A stretch of DNA of 18,905 bases from Vulcanimicrobiia bacterium (GTDB taxonomy: Bacteria; Eremiobacterota; Eremiobacteria; Baltobacterales; Baltobacteraceae), in NCBI GenBank assembly GCA_024281135.1, contig JAMXLG010000328.1, positions 1 to 18,905 on the forward strand, written 5' to 3'. Positions 1 through 7,731 of the stretch are shown here, in pieces. How positions within the stretch are numbered: the first letter of the stretch is position 1; the number at the start of each line of letters is the position of its first letter. The notes beneath the pieces were generated by a model that was not told where the DNA came from, did not search any database, and saw nothing but the letters and a program-made list of their open reading frames with translations. The position numbers and the translations under genes are program-made.

Positions 1-1278
1 ATGTACGCGATCAACGCGGCGACCGGAGCAATGGTCTGGCAAGATGCTGTGCCGTTTGCAACGTTCAGCTGCGGCGGTTCGAATTCGCAGTTCTCGATCG
101 GCGAGACTCCGGCAATCGATCGCGGAAAGAATCGACTCTACTTTGCCGATGGGCAGAACCAATTACACGCGGTCGATCTCGCGACCGGAAAAGAAGCGAC
201 CGGGTGGCCCATCAAGATCGCTAACTACACGCCGGACCACAACTTTATGCATGGCGGCCTCACCTATAATCCATCGAACGGCTTGCTCTATGCGGTGACC
301 GGTTCGACGTGCGACATCTCACCGTGGTACGGCCGTGTCGTCGCCATTAACACGAACGGGCCCGGCGTCGCAGGCACCTTCTTCACCATGAGCGGCACGT
401 CAGCGCAGGGCAGCAGCGGCGGCGGTATCTGGGGCCCTGGCGGCGGCTCCATTGTGCCGGCGAGCAACAACGTCGTCGTCGCAACCGGAAACGCGGATAC
501 GACGGTAAATTCTTCGCAGCACGCGTCGTATGCAGAGCAGATTGTCGAACTCTCGCCGACGCTGAGCTCGATTGTCGCCAACAACTATCCGACGAATATT
601 CCCGTACTCTCGGGATACGACGACTTCGATTTTGGTGCAACACCTCTATTATTTCAGCCGCCGGGATGCCCGTTGATGCTAGCGGCGGAGAATAAGTCCG
701 GAATGTTGGAGGTGTACGACGAAGCAACGATATCGTCCGGACCAGTTCAGTATATTGCGATGTCGATACCCTCGGATGAGGCGAGCTTTGTTGGTGCCCC
801 GGCCTACGACCCGGCGACGAATTACGTGTACGTCGGCATGCCTTCGACGTCGGGTATCTACCAACCGGGACTCGCGGCGTTTAGCCTGGCGTCGAATTGC
901 ACATTGAACGCGACGCCGGTCTGGAGTGCCAACTTCGGTCCTGCCGCTACAGCAAGCCAACAGCAGCCGCGTTCACCTATCTCAATCGCAAATGGCGTCG
1001 TCTACGTCGGCAATTATACGGGGAACACCCTCTACGCATTCAATGCGGCAACCGGAGCGCAGTTGTGGAGCGTGGCGCTTTCCAGCTGGGGCAACGTCGG
1101 AACCGTTATTGCCAACGGTATGGTCTACATCGGCGCCGCCGACGGAACGATTACCGCGTATGCGCCGCCGGCGGCGGCCCAAGTACTGCGCAAGAGCGTC
1201 GCGAAGACCTCGCGTTCGTTCGTGCCCTTTCATCGCGGCCGTCCGCGTACGAACTACTCGTGGGAACGGTGGCCGTAG
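1..1278 (+). CDS. PQQ-type beta-propeller protein, 5' end cut by the window
   Basis: This is a beta-propeller protein of the PQQ-binding-like (PQQ_2) class, likely exported or cell-surface. What shows it: repeated blade motifs of the form 'LYAxNAATGAxxW', at residues 2-13, 52-70 (HAVDLATGK) and 344-356 (LYAFNAATGAQLW), each next to 'VYVG' or 'VYIGAADG' strands, and glycine/serine-rich loops such as residues 137-150. The reading frame opens at base 1 in the middle of a blade, and no signal peptide is visible, so the true start lies upstream and the first ATG is probably internal. The C-terminal ~35 residues are basic and Arg/Ser-rich, outside the propeller. The next gene, a recombinase, begins 18 bases after the stop. 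PQQ_2 repeats occur both in quinoprotein dehydrogenases and in non-enzymatic scaffolds. I see no dehydrogenase catalytic motif, so I do not claim an enzyme. Confidence 0.8.
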   Translation: MYAINAATGAMVWQDAVPFATFSCGGSNSQFSIGETPAIDRGKNRLYFADGQNQLHAVDLATGKEATGWPIKIANYTPDHNFMHGGLTYNPSNGLLYAVTGSTCDISPWYGRVVAINTNGPGVAGTFFTMSGTSAQGSSGGGIWGPGGGSIVPASNNVVVATGNADTTVNSSQHASYAEQIVELSPTLSSIVANNYPTNIPVLSGYDDFDFGATPLLFQPPGCPLMLAAENKSGMLEVYDEATISSGPVQYIAMSIPSDEASFVGAPAYDPATNYVYVGMPSTSGIYQPGLAAFSLASNCTLNATPVWSANFGPAATASQQQPRSPISIANGVVYVGNYTGNTLYAFNAATGAQLWSVALSSWGNVGTVIANGMVYIGAADGTITAYAPPAAAQVLRKSVAKTSRSFVPFHRGRPRTNYSWERWP

Positions 1279-1284
1279 TCAGCG

Positions 1285-1290
1285 TACAAT
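1285..1290 (+). promoter_or_regulatory. Possible -10 box for a leaderless recombinase mRNA
   Basis: TACAAT matches five of six bases of the sigma-70 -10 consensus. It ends 6 bases before the GTG start of the recombinase, so transcription from it would begin at or next to the start codon and give a leaderless message. There is no convincing -35 box about 17 bases upstream (GGGAAC) and no good Shine-Dalgarno sequence before the GTG. Read-through from the propeller gene is the alternative. This is inference from one hexamer. Confidence 0.25.
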
Positions 1291-1296
1291 AACAGG

Positions 1297-2223
1297 GTGA
1301 GTTCCTACATCCCGGCTGACCCGACGATCGCGGAGTTCGCGGCATACTTGCGCCTGGAGCGCGGGCAGTCGCCGCGTACGTCTGAGGAATACGCACGCGA
1401 CATCGAGCTGTTCGGCGAATTCTTGGAGCCGGGACACCCGAAGACCACTGCGTTCTTCAAACTCCCCTCCACCACGACGTCGGACGTGCGCCGCTTCGTG
1501 ATGGAACTCATGGGCCCGCGTAAATACACGCCTACCTCCGTGCGTCGCAAGATCGCAGCGCTACGCTCGTATTTCGCGCTGCAAAAACGCGAAGGCCGCC
1601 GCACTGACAATCCCGCGCAAGATGTGCCGCCGCCGAAGGCCGCGAAGCGTTTGCCGCACGTCATGTCGGAGCCGGAAGTTTCTAAACTGCTCCGTACGCG
1701 TGTCGCCGGGAAGACCGACTTTCAGCGTTTGCGCGACATCGCGATCATGGAGCTTCTCTATGCGAGCGGAATCCGGCGCGCGGAACTGGTGAGCTTGAAT
1801 CTCAGTGATGTCGATCTCGAGCGGCGCATCATGCGCGTCATCGGCAAAGGCAACAAGCAGCGAACCGTCTTTATCAATCAGGCATCGGCTGATGCGATTC
1901 GCGCGTATTTGGGTGTGCGACCCAGAACTCCCGATGAGGCGCTCTTTCTTTCAAAACGAAAAACGCGGCTTTCGCATCGCCAGGCGTGGGTTGTGTTCCG
2001 CCAGTTCGCGCAGCTCTCCGGATTGACCAAACACGTTACGCCGCACGTCATGCGCCATTCGTTTGCGACGCATTTGTTGGAAAACGGCGCAGATCTGATG
2101 ACGATCAAAGAACTCCTTGGTCACGAAAGTCTCTCGACGACGCAGATCTATACCAACGTGTCGCTCGAGCACATGCGTCGCAGTTACGAGGACGCGCATC
2201 CGCGGGATCGCTCGGAAAGGTGA
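1297..2223 (+). CDS. xerC: Tyrosine recombinase, XerC/XerD type
   Basis: Site-specific recombinase of the XerC/XerD family, expected to resolve chromosome dimers at a dif site through a 3'-phosphotyrosine intermediate. The 308 residues match the usual ~300. The N-terminal SAM-like DNA-binding domain spans about 8-95 and the catalytic domain about 118-300. All six catalytic positions are present: R160 (ASGIRRAEL), K184 (GKGNKQR), H250 and R253 (HVMRHSFATHLL), H276 (LLGHES) and nucleophile Y285 (YTNV). The start is GTG, with no competing ATG nearby. The stop overlaps a possible GTG start of the following lipoprotein gene. XerC and XerD cannot be told apart from one sequence, so the symbol is provisional. 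No integrase-style extra N-terminal domain, attachment site or prophage gene is nearby, which favours a housekeeping role. Confidence 0.88.
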   Translation: MSSYIPADPTIAEFAAYLRLERGQSPRTSEEYARDIELFGEFLEPGHPKTTAFFKLPSTTTSDVRRFVMELMGPRKYTPTSVRRKIAALRSYFALQKREGRRTDNPAQDVPPPKAAKRLPHVMSEPEVSKLLRTRVAGKTDFQRLRDIAIMELLYASGIRRAELVSLNLSDVDLERRIMRVIGKGNKQRTVFINQASADAIRAYLGVRPRTPDEALFLSKRKTRLSHRQAWVVFRQFAQLSGLTKHVTPHVMRHSFATHLLENGADLMTIKELLGHESLSTTQIYTNVSLEHMRRSYEDAHPRDRSER

Positions 2224-2255
2224 AAGCGTTGCGCGCCGGAAACGCCAACAATGGT

Positions 2256-2972
2256 ATGTTGCGACGCGCGTTGTTTCTGTTCTTAGCTGTTGCTTTTGTC
2301 GGATGTTCGAGCCGCACGCCGTTTTCGACGCGCGTAGGGCTCTTGGAACCGACCTCGACGATGACCGTCGTCGTTTCCGACGGAAACGTCAACGTCTATA
2401 AACCCGCAGCCGGTCAATCGACGGATCAATTCACCGTTTCCGCGACTGCGCTCGAGGGAACCAATCCCAATCCACCTACGATCGCGCGTGCCGGAAACGG
2501 CGTGGTGGTTCGCTCGACCGATCCGCTTTACGGAATGCTCGTCCGCCTGCCCGACCGGGTGAATCTGGATGTACAGTCGAGCAAAGGGAATGTCAACGTG
2601 ACCGATGTGAGCGGCGCAATCGACGTACACGCGAAGCACGGAAACGTGCGCATCATGGTGCCGGGGATCGCGCAGGCGCAAACGGGTACCGGAAATATCG
2701 ATGCAACGATCGGTGCGACGCAATGGAAGGGCACGCTGACGTTTCGCGCCGACAGCGGTGATGTGACCGTCTTTATTCCGGAGATTGCGAAGTTTCACGT
2801 GCGCTTGCACACCGACGACGGGACGATCTTCACCGATTTCGGTTTGAAGGGCACCTCGGTCGGATCGAATGAAACGATCGATGCGCCGGTCAACGGTGGC
2901 AGCGAATACGGCGTCGATATTGAAGCGCGCCACGGCACGGTGCGTTTGCTCCGCCTGACACCTCAAGCATAG
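2256..2972 (+). CDS. DUF4097-like beta-helix lipoprotein
   Basis: Predicted 238-aa lipoprotein. It begins with a short basic segment, a hydrophobic stretch and a lipobox-like 'FVGC' at residues 13-16, so it is probably acylated at the Cys and anchored to a membrane. The mature part consists of repeated short beta strands with the pattern 'GNVNV.D..G.I.V....GNV.I', 'GTGNIDA', 'DSGDVTV', 'DDGTI' and 'HGTVRL'. This is typical of DUF4097/DUF2807 putative-adhesin domains, which fold as a right-handed parallel beta-helix and whose function is generally unknown. Start choice: ATG at 2256 sits directly before the signal peptide. An in-frame GTG at 2220, overlapping the recombinase stop as GTGA, would add 12 residues and suggest translational coupling. 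It converges with the next gene, only 7 bases away. Confidence 0.72.
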   Translation: MLRRALFLFLAVAFVGCSSRTPFSTRVGLLEPTSTMTVVVSDGNVNVYKPAAGQSTDQFTVSATALEGTNPNPPTIARAGNGVVVRSTDPLYGMLVRLPDRVNLDVQSSKGNVNVTDVSGAIDVHAKHGNVRIMVPGIAQAQTGTGNIDATIGATQWKGTLTFRADSGDVTVFIPEIAKFHVRLHTDDGTIFTDFGLKGTSVGSNETIDAPVNGGSEYGVDIEARHGTVRLLRLTPQA

Positions 2973-2979
2973 GGGCTCT

Positions 2980-4371
2980 CTAGTCCTCGATAACAGCTCC
3001 GGGATTCATGAGGCCGCGTGGATCAAGGGCGTTTTTAACGGTTCGCATGAGGTCCATTTCGACGAGACTGCGATGCGCGGCCAATTCTTGACGCCGATAA
3101 CGCCCGATCCCGTGTTCTGCGGTAATACTGCCGCGAAAATCTGCAATCAGTTCATAGACGGCGGCGCTCACGTCATCGGGGCGCATGACGCCAGCAGATG
3201 GAAGCAGCACGTTGAAATGAATGTTGCCGTCGCCGAAATGTCCGAAGGCGAGCACCGACGTGCTCGGATAGTCGCGTTCGATGCGTTCGGTCGCGCGAGC
3301 GATAAACTTCGGGATCGCGGAAATCGGTACCGAGACGTCGTGCTTGAGGCTGCGGCCGCTCCGCCTCTCGGTTTCCGTAATCGTTTCACGCCACTCCCAA
3401 AGCGTTCGCGCTTGCGTCGAGTTTTCCGCGATCACGATTACGCCTGCGATACCCGCATCGTCGAGCTGAACGAATGCTTCTTCAACCGCCTCGCGTAGCG
3501 TTGAGAGCGACGAGCTTGCTTCAACAAGCATGTACCAGGCGTGTTGAGGCATCGGACGGCGCAACGCCGAGTCATGCGCGAGGCGTAACGCGATCGCGCG
3601 ATCGGGGAAAAGTTCGCATGCGGTCAGCGTCTCTCCGAGCGTTGCCTGCAGTGTCGAAAATGCGCGGAGTGCGGTGTCACACGAGTCGAGTCCGACCAGC
3701 GCGGTTACGCGTTCTCGCGGCATCGGAAAAAGACGAAGCACGGCGCGTGTGATAATGCCGAGCGTTCCTTCCGCACCGATGAACAGCTGCTTCCAATCGT
3801 AGCCGGCATTGTCTTTATAGAGCGAACGGAGTCCGTCGAGTACGCGCCCATCGGGAAGAACCGCTTCGAGTCCGAGGACGAGCGAGCGCATCGTTCCGTA
3901 GCGAAGCACGGCCGTGCCGCCGGCATTGGTCGAAATCAATCCGCCGACTTCGGCGCTGCCTTCGGCTGCAAGCGAAAGCGGAAAAAGCCGTTGTGCGCGG
4001 CGCGCCGCATGCTGTACTTCCGTGAGTACGCATCCCGCTTCTACCGTAATCGCGTATGCATCGGGATCGACCGAGACGATCCGCCGCATACGCGAAAGAC
4101 TAAGGATAATCGCGTTCTCCAAATCGAGCGGCGTTGCGCCAAGCGCGAGACCAGTGTTACCACCCTGCGGAACGATCGCCACGTGCGCACTCGAACAGAT
4201 GCGCACGACGTCGCTGATCTGTTCCGTCGTTGCCGGCCGCACAACGGCCTTCGCGCGCCCGATATAGCTGCCGCGCCAATCGGTAACAAACGGCTCGACC
4301 AGCGCAGGATCGACGAGTACAGCGGCATCACCGCACGCTTCGCGCAGCGCGCCGAGAATCGCGGGCTTCAC
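2980..4371 (-). CDS. FAD-binding D-2-hydroxyacid dehydrogenase (GlcD / D2HGDH type)
   Basis: Flavoprotein of the GlcD/D-lactate/D-2-hydroxyglutarate dehydrogenase family. It would oxidise a D-2-hydroxyacid to the 2-oxoacid and pass electrons to a carrier or quinone. The 463 residues fit the family. The PCMH-type FAD domain runs about 40-220 with 'PQGGNTGL' (68-75), 'GGLISTNAGG' (143-152) and 'GAEGTLGIIT' (199-208). The C-terminal FAD-oxidase domain carries 'GHFGDGNIHFN' (377-387) and 'AEHGIG' (418-423). H378, H385 and E419 have the same spacing as the metal ligands of human D2HGDH. Its GTG start overlaps the panE stop by four bases (GTGA), so translation is probably coupled. It is the last gene of the minus-strand unit. 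The substrate cannot be read from sequence: glycolate, D-lactate and D-2-hydroxyglutarate are all possible. No glcE or glcF partner is seen. Confidence 0.88.
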   Translation of the reverse strand: MKPAILGALREACGDAAVLVDPALVEPFVTDWRGSYIGRAKAVVRPATTEQISDVVRICSSAHVAIVPQGGNTGLALGATPLDLENAIILSLSRMRRIVSVDPDAYAITVEAGCVLTEVQHAARRAQRLFPLSLAAEGSAEVGGLISTNAGGTAVLRYGTMRSLVLGLEAVLPDGRVLDGLRSLYKDNAGYDWKQLFIGAEGTLGIITRAVLRLFPMPRERVTALVGLDSCDTALRAFSTLQATLGETLTACELFPDRAIALRLAHDSALRRPMPQHAWYMLVEASSSLSTLREAVEEAFVQLDDAGIAGVIVIAENSTQARTLWEWRETITETERRSGRSLKHDVSVPISAIPKFIARATERIERDYPSTSVLAFGHFGDGNIHFNVLLPSAGVMRPDDVSAAVYELIADFRGSITAEHGIGRYRRQELAAHRSLVEMDLMRTVKNALDPRGLMNPGAVIED

Positions 4372-5300
4372 GAGCGCGAGCGCGCGTGCAGCTGTTCTTT
4401 GGCTTTGATGAGCCGCACCATGGCGTCATTGTACGGCGTGGGCGTGCCCGTGCGACGGCCGAATGCGACGATTGCGCCATTGATGTGATCGATCTCGCTT
4501 GGATGTCCCGACTCCAAGTCGAAGGCCATCGAGCTCTTCGAATCGGCGCCCAACTCGATCACCTGCGTGACATACTGCCAAGGGTTGACGAAGGGCAGAT
4601 TGATCTTCAGCGCTGCAGCTACCGCGGCGGCTTCTTCTGCAAGCGATTCGGAGAGATGCGCCGCATTGGGGTCCTTGAGAATTTCGCCGCTTTCGCAATC
4701 GAGCAACGCGGAGATCGCATTGATCGCCGCATTCGCAACGAGCTTACCCCAGAGATGTGGCCGGATGTCATAGACGACCGATGCGCGCAGTCCCGAACGC
4801 GTCAGCAGATCTGCAACCATGCGCGCCGTGGCCGGAGCAGCGGATGCGGAACCGATAATCGTGTTGCCTTGCTCGGAACTACGCACGCGGCCGGGACCGG
4901 TGGTAAACGACGACTCCGTCGTGATGCCGAGAACGACGGGAACCGCTCCACCGAGTGCGGTCTTGATTGCGTCTTCGTTTCCGACACCGTTCTGCAGCGA
5001 GACGATCGGCGTCGCCGGATTGAGTTCGCCTGCAAACGGCCGCAGCGCGCGAAGCGTATCGACGGCCTTGACGAACAAAAACAGCACACCGGAGCCGAAC
5101 AGCTCCTTCGGCGATGAGGCGATCGTTACGCGCCGCGACGAAGCTTCATTGACGGCCAAACCGCCGTTTGCAATCGCGCGCGCGGTATCGGGGTTCGTCT
5201 CCAAGATCGTGACGTCGCACGTTTCGGTGAGATGGTAACCGAAGAGCGAGCCCATCGATCCCGCACCGACAATGCCGACCTTTAATCTGGCATCGCTCAT
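4368..5300 (-). CDS. panE: 2-dehydropantoate 2-reductase (ketopantoate reductase family)
   Basis: Cytosolic NADPH-dependent ketopantoate reductase-family enzyme, which makes D-pantoate for pantothenate and CoA. The 310 residues match the family. The Rossmann dinucleotide site 'GAGSMG' is at 12-17. The substrate Asn is N104 in 'LQNGVG', and the candidate catalytic lysines are K78 ('FVK') and K186 ('WGKLVANAAINAISAL'). The C-terminal Glu is E269 in 'SEIDHINGAIV', matching E. coli E256. Its ATG follows the mlaD stop with no gap, and its stop overlaps the next GTG. No panB or panC is present. The family also contains reductases of other 2-oxoacids, and the coupled FAD-dependent hydroxyacid dehydrogenase makes a non-pantothenate role possible. 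Family assignment is firm; the exact substrate is inferred. Confidence 0.85.
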   Translation of the reverse strand: MSDARLKVGIVGAGSMGSLFGYHLTETCDVTILETNPDTARAIANGGLAVNEASSRRVTIASSPKELFGSGVLFLFVKAVDTLRALRPFAGELNPATPIVSLQNGVGNEDAIKTALGGAVPVVLGITTESSFTTGPGRVRSSEQGNTIIGSASAAPATARMVADLLTRSGLRASVVYDIRPHLWGKLVANAAINAISALLDCESGEILKDPNAAHLSESLAEEAAAVAAALKINLPFVNPWQYVTQVIELGADSKSSMAFDLESGHPSEIDHINGAIVAFGRRTGTPTPYNDAMVRLIKAKEQLHARSRS

Positions 5301-6935
5301 CTACGGGATTTGCGCCTGGAACCCGTAGGTAAACCGGCGTGCGGGCTGGTTCAATGCACGCTCGCCGACGAAGAGCTGGATGCCCTTGGCAACGTTGAGG
5401 TTGCCGTAGAGGTCGATTTGTGGCCACTGCGGGTTGAAGATTCGCGTTTCAAGTCCGAAGAGCCGCGCGTTGTACTGTCCCATCAATCCGACTTGCGAAT
5501 AGAACACGCCGTACCCGAGACGAAAGTCCGGTGAGAGTGACGACACGAGCGCTGCGTTTGCCGTGGTGCCGTGCCCGATGTTGTTTGCGCCGACCAGCAA
5601 GCTCGTCTTAGAACGTGGGAGCACGAGCAGATTAATGTCCGATTCAGGTCCCTGATTGCTTGTGAAGAGCGGGTTCGGACAACAAACCTTTTGCGGACTG
5701 AGCGCGCTCATACGGAACTGAATCGCGACGAGATCTTTTGCGATATCGCCTAGGCGGCTCTTGAGCTTCATCTCATGGACGGTCGGTCCGCCGCCCGTGT
5801 TCATTGGATACGGCGTGGCACCGGCTGACGGCGGAGTCGGCGTCGGGTACGGTTGCGGCGGCGCATTTGCCGGCGGTGCGCTTAGCGGCGGTACTGAGCC
5901 GGTAGGCAGCGGATACGGCGTTGCTCCTTGATCGACACCGTACACACTGCTCGTGCCGCCTAATTCACCCAGCAACGAATTCGCCTTTTGCAGTGTGGCG
6001 TCGAGATTCGCGACGGTATTCTTCACTTGGGCTTGCGTCTGCGGATCACCGGTGACATTCGACAGGTCGCGGGTAAGGTCGGCGATGTTCTGAGTCGTGT
6101 CTCGAATGTTTTGAACCGTAGCCAGCACGTTACCCTTGAGCTGTTTGTTCGTGGCAAGATCCTGGAGCTGCGCTATCGATACGTTGAGCCCACGGGACGC
6201 ACTGTCGAACTGCACGAGGATGTCGTTGATGCGGCCGGAGTTCAGTTTCGCCGTATCGTTCAGCGTGCCGGTCAACGAGACGATATTCGCACTCGCGCGG
6301 CCCAAGCTCGACTGAAGCTGCGCGGTCATCGTCGTGACGGAGCCCTTCAATGTGACCGTAAGGTCATTCGCATTCGTCAATGCCGTCTGCAGCGTATCGA
6401 GCAACTTCGGTTCGCGCCTCTCGAGATCGGCCATCATGATATCGAGACGTTTGATCTCGCCTTGACCTTGTTCGAGCAGGTCCGCAACCGTTGCGGTATT
6501 CGTTCCCTGCGGTTGCTGATCGACCGGCAGCACCTTGCGTTCGAGCGTCGCTATCGCGGGCGGTGCCGGCGTCGGTCCGGTAATGCCCGATGGTCGTGGA
6601 CGCGGCACGGGCGGAACGATCAAAAGGCTCGGGTCGCCCGTCAGCGGCGCTTGGATCAAGAAGCGCGAGTCTCGCGGAATGTCGACGTCGCGGTTGATGG
6701 CCAAGATGACGTCAACCGTGTTATCCGGGAGCAGCGTAATCGAATCGACGGTACCAACCGTTACGCCGCTGAAATAGACCAGCGCTCCCGAATGCAGTCC
6801 GGCCGCTGATTCAAAGTGAACGCCGAGACGATATCCGGTGTGTCGCGTCCCGAAATCGGTGATGACGTAGAACACCCCGAATAGGAGCAACAACGCCAAA
6901 ATCGCAAACGCCCCGACCTGAGCCTGCTTCGTCAT
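5301..6935 (-). CDS. mlaD: Long MlaD/MCE-family lipid-transport protein with a C-terminal beta domain
   Basis: Periplasmic substrate-binding/tunnel component of an Mla-type phospholipid ABC transporter. In order: an N-terminal membrane anchor (about 8-26); an MCE domain (about 35-109, including 'AAGLHSGALVYFSGVTVG'); a Pro-rich spacer (109-128); a long, mostly helical segment rich in Thr, Asn, Gln and Leu (about 147-325); a Pro/Gly/Tyr linker (330-385) with 'GATPYPxxTG' at 337-346 and again at 372-381; and a C-terminal region (about 430-544) of some eight alternating-hydrophobic strands. A classical E. coli MlaD is under 200 residues, so this is nearly three times longer. The tail resembles beta-barrel-like tails that I recall on other long MCE proteins, without certainty. 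An AGG Shine-Dalgarno lies five bases before the ATG. The gene sits 39 bases after mlaF and abuts panE. Neighbouring Cys418-Cys419 is odd for a transport tether. Confidence 0.9.
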   Translation of the reverse strand: MTKQAQVGAFAILALLLLFGVFYVITDFGTRHTGYRLGVHFESAAGLHSGALVYFSGVTVGTVDSITLLPDNTVDVILAINRDVDIPRDSRFLIQAPLTGDPSLLIVPPVPRPRPSGITGPTPAPPAIATLERKVLPVDQQPQGTNTATVADLLEQGQGEIKRLDIMMADLERREPKLLDTLQTALTNANDLTVTLKGSVTTMTAQLQSSLGRASANIVSLTGTLNDTAKLNSGRINDILVQFDSASRGLNVSIAQLQDLATNKQLKGNVLATVQNIRDTTQNIADLTRDLSNVTGDPQTQAQVKNTVANLDATLQKANSLLGELGGTSSVYGVDQGATPYPLPTGSVPPLSAPPANAPPQPYPTPTPPSAGATPYPMNTGGGPTVHEMKLKSRLGDIAKDLVAIQFRMSALSPQKVCCPNPLFTSNQGPESDINLLVLPRSKTSLLVGANNIGHGTTANAALVSSLSPDFRLGYGVFYSQVGLMGQYNARLFGLETRIFNPQWPQIDLYGNLNVAKGIQLFVGERALNQPARRFTYGFQAQIP

Positions 6936-6974
6936 TTCCGCCTACTTACGCCCGCCCGCCGCGAGACGCCTGGT

Positions 6975-7730
6975 TTAGATGGGTATGGGGCCAACCTCTG
7001 AGCCCTGGAGAAACTGCTGAACTATGGGGTTGGCTGAGCGTTTGATTTCGTCGACGCTGCCGTAGGCGATGATTGCGCCTTCGAAGAGCATGGCGACGTA
7101 ATCGGCCATCATGTAGATCGACTGGAGGTCGTGCGAGATAACGACAGCCGTTCCGTTCAACTTCTGCCGTAACCGCACGATGGTATCGGTGATCAGATGC
7201 GTGACGATCGGATCCAGGCCTGTGGTTGGTTCGTCGTAGAGAATCAATTCGGGTCGCGTCACGATCGCACGCGCGAAACCGGCGCGTTTGAGCATACCGC
7301 CCGAGAGTTCGCTCGGCATGGATTCGTACGTGTGCGCGAGTCCCACGGAGTCCAATGCGTCGACGACGGTCTTCTCGATTTCGCTGTCAGGCATGCTGGT
7401 GTGCTCGCGCAACGGTAGCGCGACGTTATCTCCGACCGTAAGGCTGTCCAGCAGCGCTGCGAACTGAAACGACAAGCTGATCGTCCGTCGCACCTCATTG
7501 AGCTGCGCCTCGGAGATATGGCAGATGTCGATGTTGCGGATATAGACGTGTCCCACATCGGGTTTGCGCAGCCCGTCGAGCAAGCGCAGGATCGTCGACT
7601 TTCCCGCCCCCGAGAGCCCGATGATACAGGTAATCGCACCTTCGACGACGTCAAGACTGCAGTTCTTGAGAATGACGCGATCGCCGTAGTAGAGCGAAGT
7701 GTTATCAAGGCGAGCGATGATGTCCGGCAC
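6975..7730 (-). CDS. mlaF: Mla-type ABC transporter ATP-binding protein
   Basis: Cytoplasmic ATPase that would drive the MlaE permease and MCE protein in phospholipid movement across the envelope. The 251 residues are usual for MlaF/Ttg2A. Visible motifs: Walker A 'GLSGAGKS' (38-45), Q-loop Q89 ('LSFQFAALLDSLTVGDNV'), ABC signature 'LSGGM' (142-146, the form typical of MlaF), Walker B 'LILYDEP' (162-168), D-loop 'GLDP' (171-174) and switch His H200 ('VISHD'). The start is GTG, one base after the mlaE stop, so re-initiation by the same ribosome is likely. It lies between the permease and MCE genes, the canonical mlaE-F-D order, except that F follows E here. Confidence 0.95.
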   Translation of the reverse strand: MPDIIARLDNTSLYYGDRVILKNCSLDVVEGAITCIIGLSGAGKSTILRLLDGLRKPDVGHVYIRNIDICHISEAQLNEVRRTISLSFQFAALLDSLTVGDNVALPLREHTSMPDSEIEKTVVDALDSVGLAHTYESMPSELSGGMLKRAGFARAIVTRPELILYDEPTTGLDPIVTHLITDTIVRLRQKLNGTAVVISHDLQSIYMMADYVAMLFEGAIIAYGSVDEIKRSANPIVQQFLQGSEVGPIPI

Positions 7731-7731
7731 G

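Noticed and set aside
1297..2223. Tyrosine recombinase as part of an integrated mobile element
   Set aside because: No phage, transposon or cargo gene, tRNA attachment site or flanking repeat is visible, and the protein has a plain XerC/XerD layout.
1986..2255. Long upstream extension of the DUF4097 lipoprotein inside the recombinase gene
   Set aside because: It would cover the recombinase catalytic codons in another frame and bury the signal peptide.
5988..6809. 273-codon plus-strand frame opposite mlaD
   Set aside because: It is Arg-rich shadow sequence antisense to the helical and MCE region, without a ribosome site or domain.
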